NCBI RefSeq assembly: GCF_033705735.1
Contig: NZ_CP131133.1
Span: 1-64,000, forward strand
Length of the DNA: 64,000 nt
Direction: 5' to 3'
From: Shinella zoogloeoides
GTDB taxonomy: Bacteria > Pseudomonadota > Alphaproteobacteria > Rhizobiales > Rhizobiaceae
In this document: one piece after another, positions 25,097-33,360 of the stretch
Layout: each line of letters opens with the position of its first letter
Numbering within the stretch: the first letter of the stretch is position 1
Notes under the pieces: model-generated
Seen by the model: only the letters and a program-made list of their open reading frames with translations
Databases searched by the model: none
Told to the model about the DNA's origin: nothing
Translations under genes and position numbers: made by a program

Positions 25097-25791
25097 TGCA
25101 GCGCCGCCTTCATCGCATCCATGCGCTGACGCCAGTCCTCGGCCTTGCGCTGTTCGTCGACCTGGTTCTGCGCCTGCTGCACCATGCGCAGACCTTCCAT
25201 CCGCAGCACGTCGGATTGGAGAAACGCCTGTTCAGCTTGCAACCGTGCCTGAAGGTCGGCGATTTCCTTGGCATCGCTTGCCGTCGAAATCTTCTCGCGA
25301 AGCTGGTCGATCCCGTCGATGCGCTTCGTGGCCGCATCGTAAATCTGCTGTCCAAGGCTCATCTGGCCCGCGTTCTTGTTCTGCACACGCGCGAGTTCCT
25401 TGGCATAGAAATCGTCGGCGTCGGTGCGATAGGTGGAGTTGCCCTCCAGGAACTTCGAGGCGGAATCCTTGAATACGCCGGTGCCTTCGCCCTTCAGCAA
25501 TCCTTCGATCGCCGCGAAGTCCGATGGAAGGGCCTTGCGGATCGACGGATCGTTGAGCACGCTCGCCACATCAGCCATGTCGGTCAGCTTGTTGAGCGAA
25601 CCGTAGAGCTGCTGGGCCTGCTCGATCTGCTGATGAAGAGCCTCGAGCTGCGACTTTAGTTGCGCGATGCTTTCGATCTGCTTCAGGATCGCCGTCTGGT
25701 CGATCACGGGAATCCCCTGCCCTGCCGCGCCGCCTGCGGAAAGGATGAGCACGGCTGCAAGCGCCACGCCGCGGAGTCGATAAGATGCCAT
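25093..25791 (-). CDS. virB5: VirB5 minor pilus protein
   Basis: A 232-residue exported protein with a signal peptide ending AAGQG (residues 1-25) and long amphipathic helices (QIESIAQLKSQLEALHQQIE; DLQARLQAEQAFLQSDVLRM). This is the VirB5/TrbJ helical-bundle pattern. It overlaps virB4 by one or more bases at its start and the lipoprotein gene at its end. VirB5 sits at the pilus tip and helps contact with recipient cells. Confidence 0.88.
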   Translation of the reverse strand: MASYRLRGVALAAVLILSAGGAAGQGIPVIDQTAILKQIESIAQLKSQLEALHQQIEQAQQLYGSLNKLTDMADVASVLNDPSIRKALPSDFAAIEGLLKGEGTGVFKDSASKFLEGNSTYRTDADDFYAKELARVQNKNAGQMSLGQQIYDAATKRIDGIDQLREKISTASDAKEIADLQARLQAEQAFLQSDVLRMEGLRMVQQAQNQVDEQRKAEDWRQRMDAMKAALQ

Positions 25792-28172
25792 CAGCTTGCA
25801 CTCCTTCTCGCTTGAAAAACGGGTAGCCAGTCCTTCGGGTCGTTCCCGACTTCGGCGCGGATCGCGTCGAGCAGCTCGACATTGGCCGTCCGGCCCGAAA
25901 GGATCGCGAGTTCGTCGGCGAAGCCGTTGAGGTTCAGTTCGGCGACGACGCTATTATGTCCCTGCTTCAACACGAACCTCCGGCTCTCGACGGACAGTTC
26001 CCTCGCAATCAGTTCGTACTCACGCTCGGTGAGCTTGAACCCTTCGACATAGTCGGAATGGTTGCCGCGGGAGTTGGGTAGGAAGATCTGCGTCGGGCAT
26101 TGCTCGACGATCGTATGCGCGATCGGCGAGATCAGCGCGTCACGCGGGCTTTGCGTGGCAAACAGCATAAGGCCGTTCTGCTTACGGATCGTCTTCAGTT
26201 TGTTCTGTGCGATGTCACGGAACCCTTCGTCCTGCAGCGCCTTCCAGAATTCGTCGATGACGATGATGATCCGACGGCCGTCGATCAGCTGCTCGACGCG
26301 GTGGAAGAGATACGCCATCAGCGGGGTGCGGATTTCCTCATTGTCGAGGAAGTCCGTCATGTCGTAGCCGATGAACTTGCCGTTGCCGCCCAGATCGCCG
26401 AAACCAATGTCTTCGATCACGTTGTCGAAGACCCAGCCAAGTGGCCCTCCCCTCTCCCAACGCCGCAGCCGGGCCGCAATCCCTTCAAGGTCCGTGTTGT
26501 TGAGGAAGGTACGAAGTGCGCCGATCGTCCGCTGCTCCGTCGGCAGATCGGCAAGCCCGTCGATGGCGCCGGCGATATCGCGTAACTCGGTGACGCTCAG
26601 TTCACGCGAGCCGGAACCGACAAGCTTTCCGACCCAACGGGTCAGGAAGACCTTGTTCTCCGGTGTGAGGTCGAGGGCCTTGAGGGGAGCGCAGCCGGTG
26701 GGCGTGCCATTCTTGAGGGGAAGATAGGTGCCGCCGGCGGCGCGGACATAAAGATCCGCGCCGCGGTCCTTGTCGAAGAACACAACATGGGGGTCGTGTT
26801 TTTCGAGCTGCGACAGCAGGAAATTGAGGATCACGGTCTTGCCGGCGCCGGACGGGCCGCACATGAACGTGTTGCCGAGATCTCCATAGTGGAGATTGAA
26901 GTAGTAGGGCGACCCAGATGCGGTCTTGAGCAAAGCGACGGCCGGTCCCCACTCGTTGCCGTCTTTCTGTCCGATGGGATAGGAATGGAATGGCGACAGC
27001 GCTGCGAAGTTGCGAGAGGTGATCGCCCCCGATCGCGCGCGGTAGCGGAAATTGCCGGGCAGCTGTGCCCACCAAGCCGCTTCAAGACCGAGATCCTCGC
27101 GCGCTACGACCGCGCCGCCGTTCGTAAGGCTGGCACGGGCCTTGGCGAGATTGTCCGTCAACTCCTTGACGGTGGCCGCGAAGACAGCAAGCGCCAGGTG
27201 ATGCTCGCCGAGCACAAAGCGGTTCGACTCGAGATCGTCCATCGCATCGTCGAGCTCATCGATCTGCGAGGCGGCCTTGTCGCCGCTGCTGACCAACTGG
27301 TTCTGCTTACGACCCATGATGACGCGGGCATCCGCCTTCGAGGCGAAGCAGAAGGACTGGGACAGGATCAGTTCGAAGGGACTGGTCAGCACGCCATCCA
27401 GCATCCCCGTCCTGGTGCGGGCGGGATATTCCTTGATGCTCAACATGCCGGCGAACCGGCTTTCCGCCTCGTGGCGGATTTCGATCGTCTCGCGGGCGAT
27501 GATGACACGGTCGGAATAGATCGCCGAGGAAATCCGACCCTCGGTCAACGGGACAGGTTCGCGTCGGCCGCCGACCAACTGGTGAAGCACCTCGCTCGGT
27601 TCGGAAAACAGGATCCCATCATGATCGTAGAGGGAGAGCACGCGCGGCTCGAAGCGTTTCAGGCCTGCCACGACGTCGACGAGTTTGTCCTGAAGCTGCT
27701 TCAGCGCCTCCTCGTCCAGTTCGATGCCGGAACGGCTTCGCTGTCGCAGTCGAGATAGAAGCTTCGCGGCCTTGTCCGCCGGATCGCGCGCCGGCGACCA
27801 GAGGACGGTGAGGAAGAGGTCGTTGCGGAACAGGTCTTCGCGGACCATGCGCTCGCGATACTTCTCGTTGAGCGCGGCCGAAAAAGGTGTTGCGAACGTT
27901 CCGTCTGGATAATCACGATCGCGACGCCGAATGAGATGAGTCCACAAGGCAAGCCGTTCATCCGCGATATTGCGATAGAGCGTGTTCAGATCGCGATGCA
28001 GCGCGTTGAGGTCGAGGACATCGGCAGTCTCGAAGGACACGCCTTCCAGCGCCACCATGACCATCAGCGTGCGGGCGTCGAGCGCGATGGTGGTCTCATC
28101 GACATGCCGCACATAGGGAATGAAGGTTTCCGGTGTGAGCTCGCGAGATCGGAGAGTTGCGACGCTAGGCAT
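25791..28172 (-). CDS. virB4: VirB4 (fused or standard) secretion ATPase
   Basis: A 793-residue conjugation ATPase. The N-terminal CagE/TrbE/VirB domain is followed by the P-loop FMCGPSGAGKTVILNFLLSQ, the Walker B region RIIIVIDEFWKALQDEGFRD and the RAS box-like LMLFATQSPRDALIS. Length is typical (790-820). ATG at 28172 is preferred to one at 28190 because AAAGGGA precedes it; it overlaps the end of virB3 by eight bases. It energises pilus assembly and substrate transfer from the cytoplasmic face. Confidence 0.93.
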   Translation of the reverse strand: MPSVATLRSRELTPETFIPYVRHVDETTIALDARTLMVMVALEGVSFETADVLDLNALHRDLNTLYRNIADERLALWTHLIRRRDRDYPDGTFATPFSAALNEKYRERMVREDLFRNDLFLTVLWSPARDPADKAAKLLSRLRQRSRSGIELDEEALKQLQDKLVDVVAGLKRFEPRVLSLYDHDGILFSEPSEVLHQLVGGRREPVPLTEGRISSAIYSDRVIIARETIEIRHEAESRFAGMLSIKEYPARTRTGMLDGVLTSPFELILSQSFCFASKADARVIMGRKQNQLVSSGDKAASQIDELDDAMDDLESNRFVLGEHHLALAVFAATVKELTDNLAKARASLTNGGAVVAREDLGLEAAWWAQLPGNFRYRARSGAITSRNFAALSPFHSYPIGQKDGNEWGPAVALLKTASGSPYYFNLHYGDLGNTFMCGPSGAGKTVILNFLLSQLEKHDPHVVFFDKDRGADLYVRAAGGTYLPLKNGTPTGCAPLKALDLTPENKVFLTRWVGKLVGSGSRELSVTELRDIAGAIDGLADLPTEQRTIGALRTFLNNTDLEGIAARLRRWERGGPLGWVFDNVIEDIGFGDLGGNGKFIGYDMTDFLDNEEIRTPLMAYLFHRVEQLIDGRRIIIVIDEFWKALQDEGFRDIAQNKLKTIRKQNGLMLFATQSPRDALISPIAHTIVEQCPTQIFLPNSRGNHSDYVEGFKLTEREYELIARELSVESRRFVLKQGHNSVVAELNLNGFADELAILSGRTANVELLDAIRAEVGNDPKDWLPVFQARRSAS

Positions 28173-28506
28173 ATCCGAGGTCCCTTTCATCGAAGCGCCG
28201 AACAAGCTTCAGCGGTGAAAGTGTGGCTCCGCCCCAATAGGTGCCGTTTCGGGTCCGGCCGCGCGTTTCCACCCAGGCCACGAGGATCCGGAACATGTTG
28301 TGGTCGTGTTTGACCAGCGCCCGGAACACGAAATGAAAGACGACGCCGACGAGCGCATAGGCGACCGAGCCCGCCGCGAGGTAGAAGATCGTGGTCGCCA
28401 TGACGTTGATGCCCATGGCCTCCATCGTCACGCCCGCGATCATCGCCGGGCGCGTGCAAGCGATGAACAGGGTGTCCTCCTCAAGCTCGGGTCGCGTGGT
28501 CGCCAT
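28165..28506 (-). CDS. virB3: VirB3 inner-membrane protein
   Basis: A 113-residue protein with the VirB3 pattern: EEDTLFIACTRPAMIAGVTM, a hydrophobic hairpin around residues 25-60 (IFYLAAGSVAYALVGVVFHF) and the cytoplasmic tail with HDHNMFRILVAWVETRGRTR. ATG at 28506 is five bases from virB2. It works with VirB4 in pilus assembly. Confidence 0.9.
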   Translation of the reverse strand: MATTRPELEEDTLFIACTRPAMIAGVTMEAMGINVMATTIFYLAAGSVAYALVGVVFHFVFRALVKHDHNMFRILVAWVETRGRTRNGTYWGGATLSPLKLVRRFDERDLGYA

Positions 28507-28511
28507 GGGGG

Positions 28512-28811
28512 TCAGCTCCCGATGATCGTGCTGACGAGTTCCGAGGAACCGGCAATCACGCCGATGCCGACGATCCAGTAGCCCGCGCGGCGCAAATCCA
28601 TGTAGCCAAACATCCAGGCGAGCGCGATCAGGATCACCGCGATCGTGGCGAACAGCCTGAAGATGTTGCCCTGCAAAAGATCGACGACGTTTTGGAGGAT
28701 GGTCTCGATGCCGGCGGCCTGCGCAAAAGCCGGCTCGACAAGCATCGCCGCCACGGCGAATGCCATCGCAGACGGGGCCGCAAATGCGCGGATACGGGAA
28801 CTGAAAGTCAT
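28512..28811 (-). CDS. virB2: VirB2 major pilin
   Basis: A 99-residue pro-pilin. A long signal peptide ends near AFAQA (residues 1-32); the mature part has two hydrophobic helices separated by a short loop (FRLFATIAVILIALAWMFGY, then GYWIVGIGVIAGSSELV). This is the usual VirB2 layout. It overlaps virB1 by four bases. Confidence 0.9.
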   Translation of the reverse strand: MTFSSRIRAFAAPSAMAFAVAAMLVEPAFAQAAGIETILQNVVDLLQGNIFRLFATIAVILIALAWMFGYMDLRRAGYWIVGIGVIAGSSELVSTIIGS

Positions 28812-29506
28812 TCACTCTGCTCCAATTGATTGTTCTGAAACACCAGGACGGACGACCCGCGCCAGCTGTTGAAGACGTCCCATGTGGGCGTGGAAGCGAC
28901 CGTGGTGGATGTCTGCTCGGAGTTCTCGGCAACCACCTCTGCGACGACGTCGGCCGGGGCGGTGGCGACAGGATCGTCGGTCCCCCTCCCCTCTCCCGTA
29001 TCCGGGATCGTCAATCGGGCGATGGTCGGGCCGAGCCGTTTGATCTCGCGGCGAACCTGGTCGTCGTAGTTGACCATCGCGCCGACGGAGGGATCGTCGC
29101 GGCCGTAATAGGACTGGAGCATCACCTGTTCAGCCCTGGCAGGATCCGCGCCCGCCTTGACGGCAAGACGGTAGTATCGATCGAGCAGCGTGGCCGTGGC
29201 CTGCAGATTGAGGCAAGGATCGAAAGCGTCGGCGATCGAGAGCTTCAGCTTCTGGAGTTCTTCCACCCCGATCCCGCCGAGACCAAGCTGGATGTCGTGA
29301 TGCTCGGCCACCAGTGACGTGGCAATTTCGATCGCCTCAGCCTTCGATGCCGGCTGCGCCTTGAGTGGCCGGCCGCTGTTGATTCGAATGTTGAAAGGCG
29401 CGAAACGGCTTTCGAGACTGACGATGCCCGCCAGTGTTTCGGACGCAACAAAGGGTGCGCAGGTTTGCGCAAGATCGAGAAAAGCAATGGGCATGCCTAG
29501 AACCAA
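28808..29506 (-). CDS. virB1: VirB1 lytic transglycosylase
   Basis: A 232-residue protein with a soluble lysozyme-like SLT fold: catalytic Glu in VSLESRFAPFNIRIN, then LVAEHHDIQLGLGGIGVEEL and LNLQATATLLDRYYR. It opens peptidoglycan locally for the secretion channel. The tail after residue 165 is low-complexity and Ala/Val-rich. A typical signal peptide is not obvious; the first residues are MVLGMPIAFLDLAQTCAPFV. It heads the classical virB genes and overlaps the upstream gene by ten bases. Confidence 0.88.
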   Translation of the reverse strand: MVLGMPIAFLDLAQTCAPFVASETLAGIVSLESRFAPFNIRINSGRPLKAQPASKAEAIEIATSLVAEHHDIQLGLGGIGVEELQKLKLSIADAFDPCLNLQATATLLDRYYRLAVKAGADPARAEQVMLQSYYGRDDPSVGAMVNYDDQVRREIKRLGPTIARLTIPDTGEGRGTDDPVATAPADVVAEVVAENSEQTSTTVASTPTWDVFNSWRGSSVLVFQNNQLEQSE

Positions 29507-30039
29507 ACCCTTTGCTTGCCGACGCCATCGATCGTCACATCGATGTATCGAGGTTTCTCACGGACCAGGGGACGGCTGATGGTGTAGGCCATGCACTGAT
29601 ACCGGCCATCGATTTGCTGCCAATGTGGCGAGATGATCATGGAGCTATTAGCCCCGCCGGCATTGTCGCGGTCGCGCCGGCAAAAACTGTCGCTCACCGG
29701 CTGCATCGACGTCGACACGCATGTTCCGTCACGCCCGCGTGGACCATAGCCCGCTGAGAGGCGGTAGCCATCGTTGCAATAGTAAGGTTCGTATCGAGGG
29801 CGTGAGCTTTGGAAGCCAACGCCGTTGCAAGTCGGGAAAGAACGTCCCTTGGCGAGCCATCTCCAAAGCTTCTGGATAGGCGGGCGGCACTCGGTGTGTT
29901 GTGTCGGGCCGCCAGGATTGGATAGGCACAGGATAACCTGGCAACCCCACTCGTCGGCACGAGCAACTTGTCCAGAACTCAGATATAGTGAACTGAACCC
30001 AAACGCCGCTATGACCGTTCGAAAGAAAAGGCTCTTCAT
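29497..30039 (-). CDS. conserved secreted protein of the virB operon
   Basis: A 180-residue protein with a signal peptide (residues 1-28, ending ARADEW) and at least six cysteines (WGCQVILCLSNPGGPTQ, ECRPPIQKLW, FPTCNGVGF, YYCNDGYRL, GTCVSTSM, FCRRDRD), pointing to a disulfide-rich periplasmic or surface protein. It overlaps virB1, so it belongs to the operon as first gene. The WGCQVILCLSNPGGPT signature is one I associate with proteins near alphaproteobacterial conjugation genes; the function is not known to me. Confidence 0.65.
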   Translation of the reverse strand: MKSLFFRTVIAAFGFSSLYLSSGQVARADEWGCQVILCLSNPGGPTQHTECRPPIQKLWRWLAKGRSFPTCNGVGFQSSRPRYEPYYCNDGYRLSAGYGPRGRDGTCVSTSMQPVSDSFCRRDRDNAGGANSSMIISPHWQQIDGRYQCMAYTISRPLVREKPRYIDVTIDGVGKQRVWF

Positions 30040-30134
30040 GCCCCCTACCCTCCGATTGAAATTTCGTTGGACGGGATGCGAAGAATCGTCTCGCCCTAAC
30101 GCTCATACTATGCAAATAATAGATAGTTAAATCG

Positions 30135-30491
30135 ATGGCAAGCAAATTGAGTGACGGATGGCAAAGCCAGGCGCTATCGGCCTTCGCCGTGCGTGAGATT
30201 CTCGAAAAACCGCTTGAAGACGAGACGGCGCAGTCTCGGATCAAGCAGATCGGCGTGTTGAACATCCTTTATATGATGCACCTGGCTGGCGAAGCATTAA
30301 CCCTCTCAAATATCATCAAATTTACCGGAATGACCCGAGGCGGTGTCGTCGAGACGATGGACTTGCTCGTTGCGCGCGGAGTGCTCGTTGAAACGCTTGG
30401 AAAGAACTCAATGGGTCGCGGAACGGCCAGACAGTTTGCGCTGTCTCCGACGGTTTTTGCATTGCTTCGAGCTGGAGCCAACGGCAGCTAG
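30135..30491 (+). CDS. small winged-helix regulator, divergent from virB
   Basis: A 118-residue protein with a MarR/winged-helix-like pattern: IGVLNILYMMHLAGEALTLS, NIIKFTGMTRGGVVETMDLL, VARGVLVETLGKNSMGRGTA. It faces the virB operon across a 95-base gap containing the AT-rich stretch around 30100-30125. A role as local regulator of the conjugation operon is likely from position only. Confidence 0.68.
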   Translation: MASKLSDGWQSQALSAFAVREILEKPLEDETAQSRIKQIGVLNILYMMHLAGEALTLSNIIKFTGMTRGGVVETMDLLVARGVLVETLGKNSMGRGTARQFALSPTVFALLRAGANGS

Positions 30492-30743
30492 TTCGATTTA
30501 ACTCATTAAATTACGCCGTTATTCCTGCGAAGGTAATGGCGAGGGGGAGAATCACGCTTCATCCGTTGGCGCTTGACGTCTCGAACAAGTGAGTCGCGAT
30601 GAAAAGCCACTTGGATGGACGCCGTACGTGCTCACGACAGGTTATCGACTCTTTTTTGTTCGACCACCATGAGGAGCGTGGAACTCACCAAGTGGTTTGA
30701 TTCATTGGGTATTTGCAGCGTTCGGAGCCGACGACGTTTAGAC

Positions 30744-30760
30744 GTTAACCTTCTGTTAAC
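30744..30760. promoter_or_regulatory. paired GTTAAC boxes upstream of repA
   Basis: GTTAAC, CTTCT, GTTAAC form a 17-base direct and inverted repeat about 90 bases before repA in an otherwise gene-free 350-base stretch (30492-30847). RepA-RepB autoregulate repABC operons by binding near this position, so it is a candidate operator. The rest of the gap shows nothing recognisable. Confidence 0.4.
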
Positions 30761-30847
30761 CAATTAAGATTTGACCGGCCGCCGGAATCGGGCAATCGTC
30801 GGCGACGTTTTTTCAGCGATTGTCAGTTTTTTTCCGTCGAGAGCGAT

Positions 30848-32071
30848 ATGCCCGCTGCTGCAGCCACCAAACCTCCTATCGAGGAGTCCGTCTCGAAGAT
30901 TACGCGTCACTCGCATTTGCTTGCGGCGCAGCTTCAGACGCTCCGTTCTCAGATGTATCCGCCCGAGGCAAAGAAGACTCTCAAAACCTTCACTTCCCGT
31001 GAAGCGGCGATGATGGTTGGCATCGCAGAATCGACCCTGAGACAGATGTCTCTTGATGGAGAGAGCGCTGCCCCGGAGCTACACGGCAAGGATAACCGTC
31101 GCCGCGCCTACACCCTCGCTCAGATTAATGAGATTCGCGAGCATCTTGCCAAAAAGCGGCCGAAAGAAGCACTGGACTTTCTTCCGCGTCGGCGGGCAGG
31201 TGAAAAGCTTCAGATCGTGGCCGTGGCTAATTTTAAGGGCGGGTCGGCCAAGACCACGACGACTGTTCATCTTGCACATTTCCTTGCCTTACAAGGTCTG
31301 CGCGTCCTTGCGATTGATCTTGATCCGCAGGCATCTCTGTCAACGATGTTCGGGTACCAGCCGGAGATCGACGTCGAAGATAACCAGACTGTCTACGGTG
31401 CGATTCGCTACGATGAAGGGCAGCGTGTTCCGCTCGCGAGCGTGATCCGCAAGACCTATTTCGAAGGTATCGACCTTGTCCCAGGCAATCTGGAGCTCAT
31501 GGAATACGAGCACGAGACCCCTCAGGCTATCGCGCGCGGTGACGGCCGCGGGGAAGGCATGTTCTTCCGCCGGCTTGGATCCGTCATCGCCAGCGTTGAA
31601 GACGACTATGACGTGGTGCTTATCGATGCTCCCCCACAACTCGGCTATCTGACGCTTGGTGCGCTTTATGCGGCGAGCGCCCTCCTTGTCACTGTCCATC
31701 CTGCGATGCTCGACGTCTCGAGCATGAACCAGTTCCTCAAGATGACCAGCGACATTCTCCAGGTCATTGAGGAAAATGGTGGTCATCTGCATCACGATTT
31801 CATCCGCTATGTGTTGACGCGTCACGACCCGAATGACGTTCCCCAGGTTAATATCGTTGCGCTTCTTCGCTCCCTCTTCGGCGAGGATGTGCTCGCACCT
31901 GTCGTCGTGGAAACAACCGCGATTGCGAGTGCGGGATTGGAGAAGAAGAGCCTTTATGAGATGGCGCGGGGTACGGTTGGAAGAGACACGCTCAATCGCG
32001 CGTTGGAATCGGTAGACAGCGTCAACCAGGAGATTTTGAACCACCTCAAGCAGGTATGGGGTCGGACATGA
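30848..32071 (+). CDS. repA: RepA, ParA-type partition ATPase of a repABC replicon
   Basis: A 407-residue ParA-family ATPase. The N-terminal region contains a helix-turn-helix (SREAAMMVGIAESTLRQMSL) typical of type Ia ParA and RepA. The deviant Walker A is NFKGGSAKTTTTVHLAHFLA near residue 128; switch residues follow at IDLDPQASLSTMFGYQPEID and VVLIDAPPQLGYLTLGALYA. It drives plasmid segregation and represses its own operon with RepB. It is followed by repB with an ATGA overlap. ATG at 30848 gives the family's usual length. Confidence 0.95.
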   Translation: MPAAAATKPPIEESVSKITRHSHLLAAQLQTLRSQMYPPEAKKTLKTFTSREAAMMVGIAESTLRQMSLDGESAAPELHGKDNRRRAYTLAQINEIREHLAKKRPKEALDFLPRRRAGEKLQIVAVANFKGGSAKTTTTVHLAHFLALQGLRVLAIDLDPQASLSTMFGYQPEIDVEDNQTVYGAIRYDEGQRVPLASVIRKTYFEGIDLVPGNLELMEYEHETPQAIARGDGRGEGMFFRRLGSVIASVEDDYDVVLIDAPPQLGYLTLGALYAASALLVTVHPAMLDVSSMNQFLKMTSDILQVIEENGGHLHHDFIRYVLTRHDPNDVPQVNIVALLRSLFGEDVLAPVVVETTAIASAGLEKKSLYEMARGTVGRDTLNRALESVDSVNQEILNHLKQVWGRT

Positions 32072-33123
32072 CGAACGCGAAGGATCGGTCCAACCGGATG
32101 AAGAGCCTTTTCGCGAGTGTGAATCGCGAAGAGTTGGAAAAGCATATCCCCTCCCCCGCCGGTACAACTGTTCGACCAGCCACATCCGGTAGCATGTCGG
32201 GTGCAGTGAAGTCGATGCAGCAGACTTTCTCAGCAGTTGAGGCCGAAAACGAACGGTTGCGAGCGCAGCTTCAATCGGGCGCTAGCGCGGTCGAACTCGA
32301 TCCGGCGAGTGTCGTACCCGCATTTGTTCGGGACCGGATGGACTTCGAGGAGAACCCGGAATTCGCTGGATTTGTCGAAGGCATTCGCCGAGAAGGTCAG
32401 AAACTTCCTATTCTGGTTCGTCCCCTTCTCGACCATCCTGGCCAGTATCAGATCGCCTATGGGCACCGACGCCATCGCGCCTGCCAGATCATAGGCATTC
32501 CTGTTCGTGCGATTGTCATGGAGATGACGGACGAAGAGCTCGTTGTCGCCCAAGGGATTGAAAACGCCGAGCGTGAGAATCCTTCGTTCATCGAGCAGGC
32601 GTTGTACGCATCCGATCTCAAAAAGCGTGGCTTTTCTCGTGAGACGATTGCAAGGGCGCTGGGACGCAACGAAGAAAAGGGGCTCGCCTATATTTCGATG
32701 TTGACGGCGACCGCCGACGCGGTTCCCGAAGCACTTGCACGCCGGATCGGCCCAGCGCCCGCGACCGGGCGCCCCAAATGGGAAAAGCTTGGCGCCTTTT
32801 TCAAAGATCAGAAGCTCCCGTCGGATACGAATTCCGCCCTAAACGGCTTGGTTGGTTCGGAGAAGTTTCGGGCGCTTGCTTCGGATGAGCGGTTCACCGC
32901 GGTGATGCGAGTACTGGACAGGTCGTCACGACCAACCAACGCATCGGAGTCGGCCGAAATCGATCTCGGCCATGGGGTGGTCGTGACGACAAAGCGGACA
33001 GCCAAGGCGATGCAGATTTCAATTCCTCACGCGCCCGCCGCCGGGCTTTCGACTTGGCTTGTCGAGCGTCTGCCGGCGCTATTGGAAGAATTCAAACGTT
33101 CGGAGCGAGGCGAAGAGCAATGA
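32068..33123 (+). CDS. repB: RepB, ParB-type centromere-binding protein
   Basis: A 351-residue ParB-family protein: KILVRPLLDHPGQYQIAYGHRRHRAC-like box II (seen here as LPILVRPLLDHPGQYQIAYG then HRRHRACQIIG), the ERENPSFIEQALYASDLKKR segment and the helix-turn-helix FSRETIARALGRNEEKGLAY. It binds parS-like palindromes, here probably those after repC. The ATG at 32068 overlaps the repA stop and is preferred to one at 32056. Confidence 0.94.
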   Translation: MTNAKDRSNRMKSLFASVNREELEKHIPSPAGTTVRPATSGSMSGAVKSMQQTFSAVEAENERLRAQLQSGASAVELDPASVVPAFVRDRMDFEENPEFAGFVEGIRREGQKLPILVRPLLDHPGQYQIAYGHRRHRACQIIGIPVRAIVMEMTDEELVVAQGIENAERENPSFIEQALYASDLKKRGFSRETIARALGRNEEKGLAYISMLTATADAVPEALARRIGPAPATGRPKWEKLGAFFKDQKLPSDTNSALNGLVGSEKFRALASDERFTAVMRVLDRSSRPTNASESAEIDLGHGVVVTTKRTAKAMQISIPHAPAAGLSTWLVERLPALLEEFKRSERGEEQ

Positions 33124-33137
33124 ACTAAGCCCTGTAA

Positions 33138-33174
33138 GGAAAAGGGCTCACCGACTGCAATCGGCAAGCCCTTT
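33138..33174 (-). terminator. rho-independent terminator of the antisense RNA
   Basis: The arms at 33166-33174 and 33141-33149 (GGGCT pairing with AGCCC, plus an inner GCCGA/TCGG extension) form a strong stem, followed on the minus strand by four T residues at 33143-33140. Confidence 0.8.
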
Positions 33175-33222
33175 GATCCGTGGCCAACAGAACGATCCCG
33201 TTCCGTCAGCATCAGTCGTAGC
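33138..33222 (-). ncRNA. antisense RNA (ctRNA) between repB and repC
   Basis: On the minus strand, TTGATT (33252-33257) and TAGAAT (33229-33234) are spaced by exactly 17 bases, a good promoter. About 50-80 bases downstream, AAGGGCTTGCCGATTGCAG pairs with TCGGTGAGCCCTT and is followed by TTTTCC, a rho-independent terminator. repABC plasmids encode a small countertranscribed RNA here that controls RepC synthesis and incompatibility. Ends are estimated from the promoter and terminator. Confidence 0.85.
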
Positions 33223-33360
33223 AAACTGATTCTAGGACGAGGCGCTGATACAATCAAGCCCTGGGCTCAAGCCTCGGCTCGATATTTTGCGCCTGTTTTG
33301 TTGGCTAGACATCAACTCACCTGTTGGAGCCGCGGTCGCTTGGTCGCGGGATGGTCAGCT

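Noticed and set aside
26787..27758. Open frame opposite virB4
   Set aside because: Composition typical of an antisense shadow; virB4 has all its motifs.
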